NCBI GenBank assembly: GCA_028702545.1
Contig: JAQVOQ010000020.1
Location: 1 to 15,279, forward strand
DNA length: 15,279 nt
Source of the DNA: Clostridia bacterium
Lineage (GTDB): Bacteria > Bacillota > Clostridia > Christensenellales > UBA1242
Reading direction: 5' to 3'
In this document: piece after piece, positions 1 through 7,070 of the stretch
Layout of the letters: each line of letters starts with the position of its first letter
Position numbering within the stretch: the stretch's first letter is position 1
Position numbers and translations under genes: made by a program
Notes under the pieces: generated by a model
What the model saw: the letters and a program-made list of their open reading frames with translations, nothing else
The model's database searches: none
Told to the model about the DNA's origin: nothing

Positions 1-5
1 AAAAC

Positions 6-39
6 AAAAAATCAAGTTGATTAATCAACTTGATTTTTT
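6..39. terminator. Perfect 34-bp palindromic bidirectional terminator
   Basis: This is a perfect inverted repeat with an A-run on the left, a core of ATCAAGTTGAT and its complement, and a T-run on the right, so it can form a U-tailed hairpin on either strand. It lies downstream of spoVG (minus strand), as a second terminator after the one at 57-83. It may also end a plus-strand gene lying left of the window. Confidence 0.75.
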
Positions 40-56
40 TGTAAATATTTGCATAG

Positions 57-83
57 AAAAAAAGCACAATAAAATTTGTGCTT
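57..83 (-). terminator. Intrinsic terminator of spoVG
   Basis: Read on the minus strand, an 8-bp stem (AAGCACAA at 62-69 with TTGTGCTT at 76-83) and a 6-nt loop are followed by a run of Ts. It begins 16 bp after the spoVG stop codon. Confidence 0.75.
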
Positions 84-98
84 AATTTTTTAATTTAA

Positions 99-389
99 TT
101 ATGCTTGACCTTCATGGTCTTGTTCTTCTCTAATCACTTTTTCATATGCTGCTAAAATAGAGGTGTCAATTTGTTGCCTTGTTGCTGTGTCGATTGGATG
201 AGCGATGTCTTTAAACTCTCCCTCTGGTGTTTTCCTACTTGGCATAGGAACGAAACAGCCATTATTGCCCTCAACAATTTTGATGTCGTGCACAACGAAA
301 CAACCATCAATTGTCATAGATGCAACAGCTTTCAATTTACTATCTTCTTTTTTAACTAGGCGAATACGAATATCAGTAATGTTTAACAA
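99..389 (-). CDS. spoVG: Septation/sporulation regulator SpoVG
   Basis: SpoVG is a small nucleic-acid-binding regulator of Bacillota, tied to asymmetric septation in Bacillus and to RNA- or DNA-level control in other genera. The 96-residue protein spans the whole family length. It shows the conserved TDIRIR start, FVVHDIKIVEGNNG around residues 31-44, and VPMPSRKTPEGEFKDIAHPI at 47-66. The start is TTG, preceded by AAGGATGGTGA with about 6 nt from GGTGA to the start, and no nearby ATG gives the conserved N-terminus. It is divergent from murC and followed by two tandem terminators, so it is probably monocistronic. Presence of spoVG does not prove that the organism sporulates, since the gene also occurs in non-sporulating bacteria. 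Identity is near certain; the cellular role here is inferred. Confidence 0.96.
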   Translation of the reverse strand: MLNITDIRIRLVKKEDSKLKAVASMTIDGCFVVHDIKIVEGNNGCFVPMPSRKTPEGEFKDIAHPIDTATRQQIDTSILAAYEKVIREEQDHEGQA

Positions 390-438
390 GCTAAATCACC
401 ATCCTTATTTAGATTAGCTTTTCTTATTAGCTATTTTA

Positions 439-467
439 AGTTTACACAGTTTTTGTAAAAAAAACAA
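439..467 (-). promoter_or_regulatory. Candidate sigma-A-type promoter of spoVG
   Basis: On the minus strand there is TTGTTT (467-462), a 17-nt spacer, then TAAACT (444-439), placing transcription start about 40 nt before the TTG start codon. A second possible promoter, TTATCA-17-TATATA, lies further upstream at 478-506. An inverted repeat (TTTACA/TGTAAA, 441-459) covers the -10 box and spacer and could be an operator. A SigH-type promoter, as used by Bacillus spoVG, was not evident. Confidence 0.45.
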
Positions 468-539
468 ATCATTTTAATATATATTTTTCAATTTATTTAT
501 TGATAAAACTATTTTTCTACATTTTTCATATATATTCTT

Positions 540-1901
540 ATGAAAAATGACATTTTATTAAAAAATTTGACAAATATACATTTTATCGGCATCGGGGGTA
601 TTAGCCTTAGTGCACTAGCTAAACTTATGCAAGCTGAGGGTAAAAATGTTACAGGAAGCGATGCAAATGTTTCTCATATTACTGCCGAACTTGAAAGCCT
701 TGGAATAAAAGTTTTTATTGGGCATAAAAAAAATAATTTACAAAAACCGCAACTAGTTGTTTTTTCTAGCGCCATAAAAGAAAACAATGTTGAACTATTA
801 GAAGCTAAAAAATTAAATATTCCTGTATTAGAGCGAGCTGATTTTTTAGGAATAGTCGCTAGACAATATAAAAAAATAATTGCAGTTTCCGGCTCGCATG
901 GTAAAACGACGACCTGCGGGATGCTTGCAAGCATTTTTATTTGTGCTAATCTTAATCCAACTGTGCATATTGGAGGCGAGAGCAAAACGACAAACGGAAA
1001 TCTTTTGATAGGCAAAAAGGATTATTTTATTACAGAAGCTTGTGAATATAAAAATTCATTTTTAAAAACGCATCAACATTTGGGAGTAATTTTAAATATA
1101 GAAAATGACCATACCGATTATTTTAAAGACATAAATCAAATTTATTCCTCATTCGGCGAGTTTTATAATAACAGCAAAGAAATAAATGTAGTAGAGGGGC
1201 GATATGTAGACTTAATTAATAAAAATGAAAATAAGCATATAACTTTTAGTCTTAGTGGTAACGCTGATTATGTTGCAAAAGATATATCATTAAATGAGCA
1301 TTTTCACACAATATTTAAAGTTTTTAATAAAGAAAAAGATTTAGGGTTTTTTGAAATATTATCACCTATTAAACATAATGTTTATAATGCACTTTCTTGC
1401 ATTGCAACTGCAATTTATTATGATATTCCACTAATTAAAATTAAAGAAGGATTAAAAAGTTTTGAAGGTATTAAAAGACGGTTTGAAATAACAGGAACAT
1501 TAAATAATAGTCTAGTAATTCATGATTATGCTCATCATCCAACAGAAATAGCTTCAACAATCACCGCGTGCAAAGCTATTTATAATAAGCCAATAACTGT
1601 TGTTTTTCAACCTCATACATACACGAGAACAAAAGCGTTAATGGCTGATTTTTTAAAAAGTTTTAATGACTGCTCAAAAATAATTATAACAAAAACCTAT
1701 GCAGCAAGAGAAAAATCATTAAAAAATGGTAAAGCACGAGATTTGTATGATAATTTAAAAATAGTAGGTAAAAATGCATTTTATTTTAATAGTTTTAAAA
1801 AAGTTAAAAAGCATTTGTTAAAAACTGTTTTTGAGGGTGAGATAATTTTAATATTAGGTGCTGGAGATATAGAAAAGTTAGCATATAAGCACTTAAAGTA
1901 A
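540..1901 (+). CDS. murC: UDP-N-acetylmuramate--L-alanine ligase (MurC)
   Basis: MurC is a cytoplasmic ATP-dependent ligase that adds L-alanine to UDP-MurNAc, the first step of the peptidoglycan stem peptide. The 453 residues match the usual family length. The N-terminal Rossmann domain opens with HFIGIGGISLSALA (about 14-27). The Mur-ligase P-loop SGSHGKTTT is at 117-125, the central-domain NIENDHTDYF at 186-195, KRRFE at 312-316, HDYAHHPTEI at 328-337 and FQPHTYTRT at 356-364. These combined motifs favour MurC over MurD/E/F; the related recycling ligase Mpl is a less likely alternative. No Shine-Dalgarno sequence lies upstream of the ATG, only an AT-rich stretch, which is odd beside the other genes here. 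No terminator follows before the rpmE promoter. murB, also in peptidoglycan precursor synthesis, lies about 10 kb away in this window. Confidence 0.95.
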   Translation: MKNDILLKNLTNIHFIGIGGISLSALAKLMQAEGKNVTGSDANVSHITAELESLGIKVFIGHKKNNLQKPQLVVFSSAIKENNVELLEAKKLNIPVLERADFLGIVARQYKKIIAVSGSHGKTTTCGMLASIFICANLNPTVHIGGESKTTNGNLLIGKKDYFITEACEYKNSFLKTHQHLGVILNIENDHTDYFKDINQIYSSFGEFYNNSKEINVVEGRYVDLINKNENKHITFSLSGNADYVAKDISLNEHFHTIFKVFNKEKDLGFFEILSPIKHNVYNALSCIATAIYYDIPLIKIKEGLKSFEGIKRRFEITGTLNNSLVIHDYAHHPTEIASTITACKAIYNKPITVVFQPHTYTRTKALMADFLKSFNDCSKIIITKTYAAREKSLKNGKARDLYDNLKIVGKNAFYFNSFKKVKKHLLKTVFEGEIILILGAGDIEKLAYKHLK

Positions 1902-1931
1902 AGTTTTTGCATTAAGTTTTATTAAAAAGCC

Positions 1932-1960
1932 TTGACTAAATAATATTTTTCTAATATAAT
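1932..1960 (+). promoter_or_regulatory. Strong sigma-A-type promoter of rpmE
   Basis: TTGACT (1932-1937), a 17-nt spacer and a perfect TATAAT (1955-1960) predict a transcript starting about 25 nt before the rpmE ATG. It is the best-matching promoter in the window and suits a ribosomal protein gene. Confidence 0.85.
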
Positions 1961-1991
1961 ATTTACGCTACAAAAAATAGAGGTGAACATA

Positions 1992-2201
1992 ATGAAAAAG
2001 GGAATACATCCTGACTATAAAGAAGTTGAAGTTATCTGCGCATGCGGTAATGTTTTTACTACAAAAGCGGTTAAGGCTGATGGTCAAATAAAAGTTGAAA
2101 TTTGCAAGGAATGCCATCCTTTTTATACTGGTGTAAGAAAAATGATAGATACAGGTGGAAGAGTTGAACGCTTTAATAAACGCTATGGTAGAGAAAGTTA
2201 G
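1992..2201 (+). CDS. rpmE: 50S ribosomal protein L31 (zinc-binding form)
   Basis: L31 is part of the large ribosomal subunit and helps bridge the two subunits. The 69-residue protein starts MKKGIHPDYK and carries the full set of zinc ligands, C16, C18, C38 and C41 (CAC and CKEC), so it is the C+ type that binds Zn, not the cysteine-free YtjA form. The typical FNKRYGR ending is present. The ATG at 1992 is preferred over the in-frame GTG at 1983, because the GTG sits inside the AGAGGTGA Shine-Dalgarno and the ATG gives the conserved family N-terminus. The gene has its own promoter (1932-1960) and a terminator 19 bp after the stop, so it is mainly a single-gene unit with possible read-through into prmC. 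Confidence 0.97.
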   Translation: MKKGIHPDYKEVEVICACGNVFTTKAVKADGQIKVEICKECHPFYTGVRKMIDTGGRVERFNKRYGRES

Positions 2202-2220
2202 TTAATTATTAATCAAAGCA

Positions 2221-2248
2221 AAAAACTAGTAGCATTACTAGTTTTTTT
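2221..2248 (+). terminator. Intrinsic terminator after rpmE
   Basis: The stem ACTAGTA/TACTAGT, extended by A/T pairs, has a 4-nt GCAT loop and ends in a run of seven Ts. It lies only a few bases before the prmC Shine-Dalgarno, so prmC and prfA are probably reached by read-through or by a promoter not recognised here. Confidence 0.8.
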
Positions 2249-2250
2249 AA

Positions 2251-2265
2251 AGGAGTATGATTTTG
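2251..2265 (+). promoter_or_regulatory. Shine-Dalgarno deciding the TTG start of prmC
   Basis: AGGAG (2251-2255) lies 7 nt before TTG (2263-2265) but only 1 nt before the in-frame ATG (2257-2259). The spacing favours the TTG. Protein N-terminal data would settle it. Confidence 0.6.
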
Positions 2266-3090
2266 ATTAACTTGCTTACAGCTTATAAAGATATTGAACA
2301 AAGCTATAAAATTAACAATATTTTAGAGAAGTCAGAAGTAGACTGGCTTTTTTGCAATATTTTAAAATTAGATAGAGCAAAGCTTTTTATAACTGACGAA
2401 ATTACAAACGGGCAATTTAGGCGCATTAAAAAAATATCACAAAAACGAATAAAGGGTATACCTCTTGCTAAAATTATTAAGCTTAGCAATTTTTATGGTT
2501 TTGATTTTAAAGTTAATAACGATGTACTAACACCAAGGCAGGAAACGGAGCTTTTATGTGAAAAAGTCATTGAAGATTTTAAAGATAGTGAGCAAAAAAA
2601 TATTTTAGATTTATGTACGGGCAGTGGTGCGATTGCAATTATTTTAAAAAAATATTTAAAAAATAATAATATTATTGCATCTGATATAAGTTGTAAGGCA
2701 CTAAGAGTTGCTAAATATAATGCAAAAAAGCATAGTGTTCAAATTAGTTTTGTTAAATCAAATTTATTTGATAAAATAGAAGGTAGCTTTGATGCAATTG
2801 TTTCTAATCCGCCATACATTAAAACTTGTGAAATTGAAGGTCTTCAAACAGAAGTTAAAGATTATGACCCATTTATTTCACTTGACGGAGGGATAACAGG
2901 ATTTAATTTTTACAAACAAATCATTAAACTTGCTCCACAAAAGCTTAACACGAATGGCAAGTTATATTTAGAGTTAGGACTTGGTCAATATGAACAAGTG
3001 GTTAAAATGTTAAGTAAAAATTTTACCGATATTAATATAATTAAAGATTATAATAATATTGAACGCGTAATATACGCTACAAAAAAATAA
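2263..3090 (+). CDS. prmC: Release factor glutamine N5-methyltransferase (PrmC/HemK)
   Basis: PrmC uses S-adenosylmethionine to methylate the glutamine of the GGQ motif in release factors RF1 and RF2, which raises termination efficiency. Seen here are a helical N-terminal domain, the TPRQETELL segment at about 90-98, the SAM-binding LDLCTGSGAIAI at 115-126, and the catalytic SNPPYI (NPPY at 182-185) that binds the target glutamine. Two starts are possible. The ATG at 2257 lies just 1 nt from GGAG (2252-2255), too close for normal initiation. The in-frame TTG at 2263 has a 7-nt spacing, so TTG is chosen, giving 275 residues. Its substrate gene prfA begins 12 nt after the stop, which supports the assignment. 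The usual Bacillus order is prfA then prmC; here it is reversed. Confidence 0.93.
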   Translation: MINLLTAYKDIEQSYKINNILEKSEVDWLFCNILKLDRAKLFITDEITNGQFRRIKKISQKRIKGIPLAKIIKLSNFYGFDFKVNNDVLTPRQETELLCEKVIEDFKDSEQKNILDLCTGSGAIAIILKKYLKNNNIIASDISCKALRVAKYNAKKHSVQISFVKSNLFDKIEGSFDAIVSNPPYIKTCEIEGLQTEVKDYDPFISLDGGITGFNFYKQIIKLAPQKLNTNGKLYLELGLGQYEQVVKMLSKNFTDINIIKDYNNIERVIYATKK

Positions 3091-3102
3091 GGATATAAAA
3101 TT

Positions 3103-4179
3103 ATGATAACTAAATTACAAAAAATAAAGGATAGATATGATGAGGTTAACTCTCTTTTGATGGACCCGAATATTCTTAACGATCACAAAGAATATGTAAA
3201 ATTATCTAAAGAGTTTAAAAGTTTAACTCCAATTATAGATATTTATAATCAATATGCTAAAACTTCTAAAGATTTAGCTGACAGTCTTGAACTTTTACAA
3301 GAAGAAAATGATGCCGATATGAAAGAGTTCTTGTGTGAAGAAGTAGAAAAAGCAAAAGAGCAAATAACCCAAATGGAAGAAGATTTAAAGATTATACTTT
3401 TGCCAAAAGATGAAAATGATGACAAGAATGTTATCATAGAAATTAGAGCAGGAGCGGGTGGCGATGAGGCCAGTCTTTTTGGCGCTGCTATTATGAGAAT
3501 GTATTTAAGGTACGCAGAGCGTATGCACTGGAAAACAGAGGTTATGGATATTAATGAAACAGAAGTTGGTGGAGTTAAAGAAGCAACTTTTGCAGTTAAG
3601 GGAAATAATGTTTATGCACGATTAAAATTTGAAAGTGGCGTTCACAGAGTACAACGCGTTCCAGAAACTGAGAGTCAAGGCAGGGTTCATACATCAACAA
3701 TAACCGTTGCAGTCTTGCCAGAGATTGAAGAACTTGATTTTGAAATTGACACAAATGATTTGCGTATTGATACTTATCGTTCAAGCGGTGCAGGTGGACA
3801 ACACGTCAACACGACAGACTCAGCAGTTCGTATTACGCACCTTCCAACAGGGCTTGTGGTGACTTGTCAAAATGAGCGTAGTCAAATAAAAAACCGTTCA
3901 ACAGCTATGCATATGTTATATGTAAAACTTACCGATTATTACCAAACACAAAAAGATGCCGAGTATTCTAAAAACCGCAAATCACAAGTTGGAACAGGCG
4001 ATAGAAGTGAGCGTATAAGGACTTATAATTATCCTCAAAGCAGACTATCTGACCATAGAATAAACTTAACCTTATATAGTTTGCCACTAATTTTAGATGG
4101 TGATATGGAAGAACTTATTAATCAACTAGAAATGGCTGATCAAAAGGCAAAGCTTGAGAATGCTACAAATGTAGAATAA
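3103..4179 (+). CDS. prfA: Peptide chain release factor 1 (RF1)
   Basis: RF1 recognises UAA and UAG stop codons in the ribosomal A site and triggers release of the finished protein. The 358 residues are of normal length. An N-terminal coiled-coil-rich domain is followed by EIRAGAGGDEASLF (about 113-126), the codon-recognition tripeptide PET at 187-189 (PxT is the RF1 form; RF2 has SPF) and the catalytic SSGAGGQHVNTTDSAVR with GGQ at 231-233. The ATG is preceded by AAGGAT with 8 nt spacing, overlapping the prmC stop. It is co-directional with prmC, whose product modifies the GGQ glutamine, so the two very likely share an mRNA. A terminator hairpin with a GCAA loop follows about 70 bp downstream. 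Confidence 0.97.
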   Translation: MITKLQKIKDRYDEVNSLLMDPNILNDHKEYVKLSKEFKSLTPIIDIYNQYAKTSKDLADSLELLQEENDADMKEFLCEEVEKAKEQITQMEEDLKIILLPKDENDDKNVIIEIRAGAGGDEASLFGAAIMRMYLRYAERMHWKTEVMDINETEVGGVKEATFAVKGNNVYARLKFESGVHRVQRVPETESQGRVHTSTITVAVLPEIEELDFEIDTNDLRIDTYRSSGAGGQHVNTTDSAVRITHLPTGLVVTCQNERSQIKNRSTAMHMLYVKLTDYYQTQKDAEYSKNRKSQVGTGDRSERIRTYNYPQSRLSDHRINLTLYSLPLILDGDMEELINQLEMADQKAKLENATNVE

Positions 4180-4247
4180 AGAAATGGACAAATTTTATTT
4201 TAGCGAGTTATTTGTATAATATTTAAGTATAAAATCAATTAGTTAAT

Positions 4248-4273
4248 AAAAAAACACCGCAAGGTGTTTTTTT
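4248..4273. terminator. Bidirectional terminator between prfA and degV
   Basis: AAAAAAACACC and GGTGTTTTTTT form an 11-bp stem closed by a GCAA tetraloop, a stable GNRA loop. The A-run and T-run flanks make it work on both strands, ending prfA (plus) and the convergent degV (minus). Confidence 0.85.
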
Positions 4274-4333
4274 ACAATTACTTTGACAAATTGAACTTAA
4301 GGATAAAAAATGAATCTTTTTTATATAATACTA

Positions 4334-5221
4334 TTATTTTTTCTCTTTTAATTTTTCTTTACCTAAAAACAATATAACAAGAGCGCCAGGTCCTGTGTGC
4401 GAGCCTATAATTGGCCCTAAGTTTTTAATTTTTACTGTTACTTTGTCAAACTGCTTTTGTACTAAGTTTTTTAAAACTAATGCATTATCTATGCAGTGAG
4501 AGTGAGCAATATATATTAGATTATCTTCAGTATTGTCTATATTTGCTTCAATTAATTTATTAGCTAAAGCTTTAATTGCCTTTTTAGTACCAATGGCCTT
4601 GCTACGTATTTCTAACTTGCCTATATTGTTCATAGCTAAAATAGGCTTTGTTTTTAACATTGTTCCTAAAATTGCCTTTGTGCTACTTAATCTTCCTCCA
4701 CGCCTTAAATGGAATAAATCATCAATAACTACCCAGTGTTGAATTCTGTGTCTAACTTCTTGTAATTCGTCAAAAATGTTTGCAGCGGTTTTACCTTTGT
4801 CGCGCTTTTTTACAGCTATTCCTAAAAGTAAATTTTGACCATGTGTTCCAGCTAAACTATCTACTACAAAGATTTTGTTATCAGGATATTTTTTCATAAT
4901 TGTTTTAGCAGCTAGTGCTGTGTTATCAAAAGTGCCACTAAGTCCAGATGATAAGGCGATGTGTACTATATCGCAGTCTTTTTCTTTTATAATGCGCTCA
5001 AAATATTCTTCCATCTCGTATGCGTTAAGCATAGAAGTAGTAGGAAGTGCACCTTTTTTCATATTTTCATAAAAGGCATCATATTCCTCTTGGCTATCAA
5101 AATTATCTCTATATTCTTTATCTAAAATATATACCATCGGCATATATTCAACTTGCATTTGTTTTAAGATAGATTTAAATTCATCGACACAACTATCTGT
5201 TGATATTACAATTTTTTTCAT
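4334..5221 (-). CDS. DegV family fatty-acid-binding protein
   Basis: DegV/FakB proteins bind a single fatty acid and, in species with FakA, present it to that kinase for entry into phospholipid synthesis. The 295 residues match the family length. Seen are the N-terminal KIVISTDSCVDE strand (DSx motif), TTSMLN at 61-66 and SSGLSGT at 91-97, which line the lipid carboxylate site. LRRGGRLSS at 172-180, AHSH near 239-242 and GPIIGSHTGPG at 269-279 complete the set. The ATG at 5221 is chosen because GGAGG lies 5 nt upstream; an in-frame TTG at 5233 overlaps that ribosome site. No fakA lies in this window, so the partner kinase would be elsewhere. The gene has its own promoter (5249-5277) and a terminator shared with prfA. 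Ligand and pathway are inferred from the family. Confidence 0.93.
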   Translation of the reverse strand: MKKIVISTDSCVDEFKSILKQMQVEYMPMVYILDKEYRDNFDSQEEYDAFYENMKKGALPTTSMLNAYEMEEYFERIIKEKDCDIVHIALSSGLSGTFDNTALAAKTIMKKYPDNKIFVVDSLAGTHGQNLLLGIAVKKRDKGKTAANIFDELQEVRHRIQHWVVIDDLFHLRRGGRLSSTKAILGTMLKTKPILAMNNIGKLEIRSKAIGTKKAIKALANKLIEANIDNTEDNLIYIAHSHCIDNALVLKNLVQKQFDKVTVKIKNLGPIIGSHTGPGALVILFLGKEKLKEKK

Positions 5222-5248
5222 AAATTCCTCCAATTGAAAATTAATAAA

Positions 5249-5277
5249 AGTATATACTAATAATTCAAAAATTTCAA
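5249..5277 (-). promoter_or_regulatory. Sigma-A-type promoter of degV
   Basis: On the minus strand there is TTGAAA (5277-5272), a 17-nt spacer, then TATACT (5254-5249). Predicted start is about 20 nt before the degV ATG. Confidence 0.65.
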
Positions 5278-5306
5278 ATACATTGGCAATAAATAGTTAA
5301 ATTTTA

Positions 5307-5335
5307 TTGCTAATAAAGTCGTTAATGTGTAAAAT
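5307..5335 (+). promoter_or_regulatory. Sigma-A-type promoter of the AI-2E family gene
   Basis: TTGCTA (5307-5312), a 17-nt spacer and TAAAAT (5330-5335) lie about 30 bp before the ATG at 5365. It is divergent from the degV promoter, with 29 bp between the two -35 boxes. Confidence 0.55.
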
Positions 5336-5364
5336 AACAATATAAATAAATATTGGAGCAATAC

Positions 5365-6621
5365 ATGAATAATTATAATCCAAACCATAAAAAGCAAAAA
5401 AGCCTAGCAATTTGGTTTTTTGTTGCACTTTTATCTGCACTTTTATTAAATCAGTTAGCAGGCGAATATATTGCAAGCATTTTTATAGGATTGCTCGGTG
5501 CATTGATGCCAATTTTATTAGGCATTTTAATAGCTTATTTATTAAAAAAATTATTAGCTTTACTTGAAGAAAAAGTATTTCACAAATTGTTTTCAAAAAC
5601 GAAAAATGGAAAAACTTATAGAAGAGTGTTGTCCCTTTCACTTATATTTATAGTTCTTTTAGGGCTAATTACTTTTATTTTAATGACGGTAATTCCAGTA
5701 ATTGTAAACTTAGCAACTGACCTAGTAGATAACAGCGCAACATATGTTAATAAAGTTACTACTGAATTAACTGAATTTTTTGGACAGTTTGAAGTTTTAA
5801 ATAATGTTGATATTCAAACAAAAATTACAGAGGCAATAAATAGTTTAGCTGCTAATTTAGAGAGTTACTTGCCGGTAATTTTAAATGAAGCAATAGAAAT
5901 TGCCTCTGCGACTACAATAATTATTTTAAATATTGCACTTTCTTTCATATTAGCGTTTTTAATGTTAAAAGATAAAGAAAAAATTAGCAACTTTTTAAAG
6001 CGTGCTGTCTATGCAAACTTTAAATCTCATAGAGCAGACAATATAGTTAAAACAACTAAAAAAAGTGATGTAATTTTGTATTCTTATTTTTTAGGCAAAG
6101 TTATTGAGGCGAGTATAATCTTTGTGCTTGTCGGCATCGGTTTTTATATAATTGGCGTGCCTTATGCTTTTGTTATTAGCAGTTTAATTGCTATTTTAAA
6201 CTTTATACCTTATGTAGGTGCAGTTTTAGGAATTTTTCCCACTGCAATTTTAGCAATTATATTTGCTAGTGTAAATACTGCTGTTATTGCAATTTTATAT
6301 GCATTAATTGTAATTATTGTAATAACATCTTTTGTTTCTCCAGTTATTTTTGGAAAACAATTAAATGTTAGTGCACTTTTAATAATTCTATCAATCATTA
6401 TAGGTGGGGGAATGTTTGGCATTATTGGTATGCTATTTGCACCACCTGTTGCCGCAATAATTTCGGTGCTAATTAATGAGAGCATTAAAGATAAAGAAGA
6501 GATGAAATTGATTATAAAATCTCACGGATTAACAGAGGATGACTTAACGGAAGAAGAAGTGTTAATAGAAGCGACAAAGTTAACGCTTGAGAAAAAAAAT
6601 AACTACGATAAAAAAGCCTAA
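5365..6621 (+). CDS. AI-2E transporter / YtvI-type polytopic membrane protein
   Basis: This is a 418-residue integral membrane protein of the AI-2E transporter family (formerly UPF0118). Members are credited with export of autoinducer-2 (TqsA) or with Na+/H+ exchange, but most are of unknown substrate, so no gene symbol is given. A short basic N-terminus precedes hydrophobic segments at about 14-30, 35-61 and 88-113. A soluble loop of about 65 residues follows, and then four or more further segments up to 377. The family signatures NFIPYVGAVLG (279-289), SPVIFGKQLN (325-334) and a GGGMFGIIGMLFAPP stretch (347-361) are clear. The acidic C-terminal tail (about 380-418) is cytoplasmic. The ATG at 5365 is used because TTGGAG lies 6 nt upstream; an in-frame TTG at 5353 is part of that ribosome site. 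The stop codon lies inside the terminator hairpin. Confidence 0.9.
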   Translation: MNNYNPNHKKQKSLAIWFFVALLSALLLNQLAGEYIASIFIGLLGALMPILLGILIAYLLKKLLALLEEKVFHKLFSKTKNGKTYRRVLSLSLIFIVLLGLITFILMTVIPVIVNLATDLVDNSATYVNKVTTELTEFFGQFEVLNNVDIQTKITEAINSLAANLESYLPVILNEAIEIASATTIIILNIALSFILAFLMLKDKEKISNFLKRAVYANFKSHRADNIVKTTKKSDVILYSYFLGKVIEASIIFVLVGIGFYIIGVPYAFVISSLIAILNFIPYVGAVLGIFPTAILAIIFASVNTAVIAILYALIVIIVITSFVSPVIFGKQLNVSALLIILSIIIGGGMFGIIGMLFAPPVAAIISVLINESIKDKEEMKLIIKSHGLTEDDLTEEEVLIEATKLTLEKKNNYDKKA

Positions 6622-6637
6622 TCATTAGGCCTTTTTT
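6610..6637. terminator. Bidirectional terminator overlapping the AI-2E gene stop codon
   Basis: The stem GCCTAA/TTAGGC with a TCA loop is flanked by A-run and T-run. It contains the TAA stop of the AI-2E family gene (6619-6621). It also lies 18 bp past the stop of the minus-strand Gly-rich gene and can terminate that one too. Confidence 0.8.
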
Positions 6638-6655
6638 AATATGTATCTTTTGTTT

Positions 6656-6925
6656 TTAAAATAATCCGCCAAGGCCTCCACCAAGCCCTCCGCCTAAACC
6701 TCCACCTAAACCAAATCCACCAAAAGGAGCACCTCGCCATCTTCCTGGGCAAATATTTGTGCAACACGGCTCAATAAAAGATTTATCGGTAGAAAGTAAA
6801 AGAAGTAATAATAATGGCAAAATAACACCATAAGACATTCCCATATTATTTTCATCATTATAATATCCACCTGTGGCGGCTAAGGTGATAAGTAAAACAT
6901 ATAAAATTTCTTTTGTTGAAACCAT
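6656..6925 (-). CDS. Small two-helix membrane protein with Cys cluster and Gly-rich tail (unknown function)
   Basis: I do not recognise this 89-residue protein. It shows a first hydrophobic stretch at about 7-19 and a short polar link with YYNDENN. A second stretch at about 33-44 is almost all leucine. A cysteine cluster follows (CCTNIC, C54, C55 and C59), then a basic GRWRG and a tail of repeated GGGL units (about 69-89). It would form a membrane hairpin with the Cys cluster and Gly tail on the same side. It is a real gene: GGAGG stands 9 nt before the ATG, there is a promoter at 6950-6978, and a terminator follows. It is divergent from an ArsR-type repressor and shares operator-like sites with it, so it may be induced with a metal or redox signal; that is inference. 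Low-complexity Gly tails also occur in spore-associated and cell-surface small proteins, which is the main alternative. Confidence 0.75.
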   Translation of the reverse strand: MVSTKEILYVLLITLAATGGYYNDENNMGMSYGVILPLLLLLLLSTDKSFIEPCCTNICPGRWRGAPFGGFGLGGGLGGGLGGGLGGLF

Positions 6926-6949
6926 TGCAAAAAACCTCCATTCTACAAA

Positions 6950-6978
6950 ATTTTACTATAATACCCTATATGCGACAA
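6950..6978 (-). promoter_or_regulatory. Promoter of the Gly-rich membrane protein gene
   Basis: On the minus strand there is TTGTCG (6978-6973), a 17-nt spacer, then TAAAAT (6955-6950), about 25 nt before the ATG. The -35 box overlaps the left copy of the TGCGAC operator-like repeat. Confidence 0.55.
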
Positions 6979-7007
6979 AATTTTTTATTGTGTATTATAG
7001 TCGCACA
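6969..7007. repeat. Inverted pair of TRTGCGACWA sites in the divergent promoter region
   Basis: TATGCGACAA (6969-6978) and TAGTCGCACA (6998-7007, complement TGTGCGACTA) are inverted copies matching at 8 of 10 positions, with centres 29 bp apart. GC-containing cores stand out in this AT-rich spacer. The left copy covers the -35 box of the Gly-rich gene and the right copy lies between the proposed -35 and -10 boxes of the ArsR gene. They are plausible binding sites for the ArsR-type protein encoded next door. Confidence 0.45.
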
Positions 7008-7017
7008 TATGTATACT
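6988..7017 (+). promoter_or_regulatory. Candidate promoter of the ArsR-type regulator gene
   Basis: TTGTGT (6988-6993), an 18-nt spacer and TATACT (7012-7017) lie about 55 bp before the GTG start. The right operator-like repeat falls in the spacer, as expected for autorepression. Confidence 0.4.
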
Positions 7018-7070
7018 TTGTAATATGAAAGGGGTTAAATATTCAAATTTTTAAAAGGGGGATAAGTTTT

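Noticed and set aside
674..1015. Minus-strand ORF of 113 codons within murC.
   Set aside because: Opposite-strand shadow of a clear conserved gene, with no ribosome site and no family resemblance.
4215..4273. TATAAT (4215-4220) followed by a terminator, suggesting a small RNA.
   Set aside because: No -35 box at suitable spacing, and the RNA would be under 50 nt. TATAAT is frequent by chance in such AT-rich spacers.
4310..4351. Thirteen-codon hydrophobic ORF (plus strand) with AAGGAT upstream, resembling a tiny membrane peptide.
   Set aside because: It is antisense to the Lys-rich end of degV, which automatically gives a Phe/Leu-rich reading, and it has no well-placed promoter or terminator of its own.
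7025..7054. Nine-codon ORF in the leader of the ArsR-type gene.
   Set aside because: No ribosome site and nothing to suggest an attenuator peptide.
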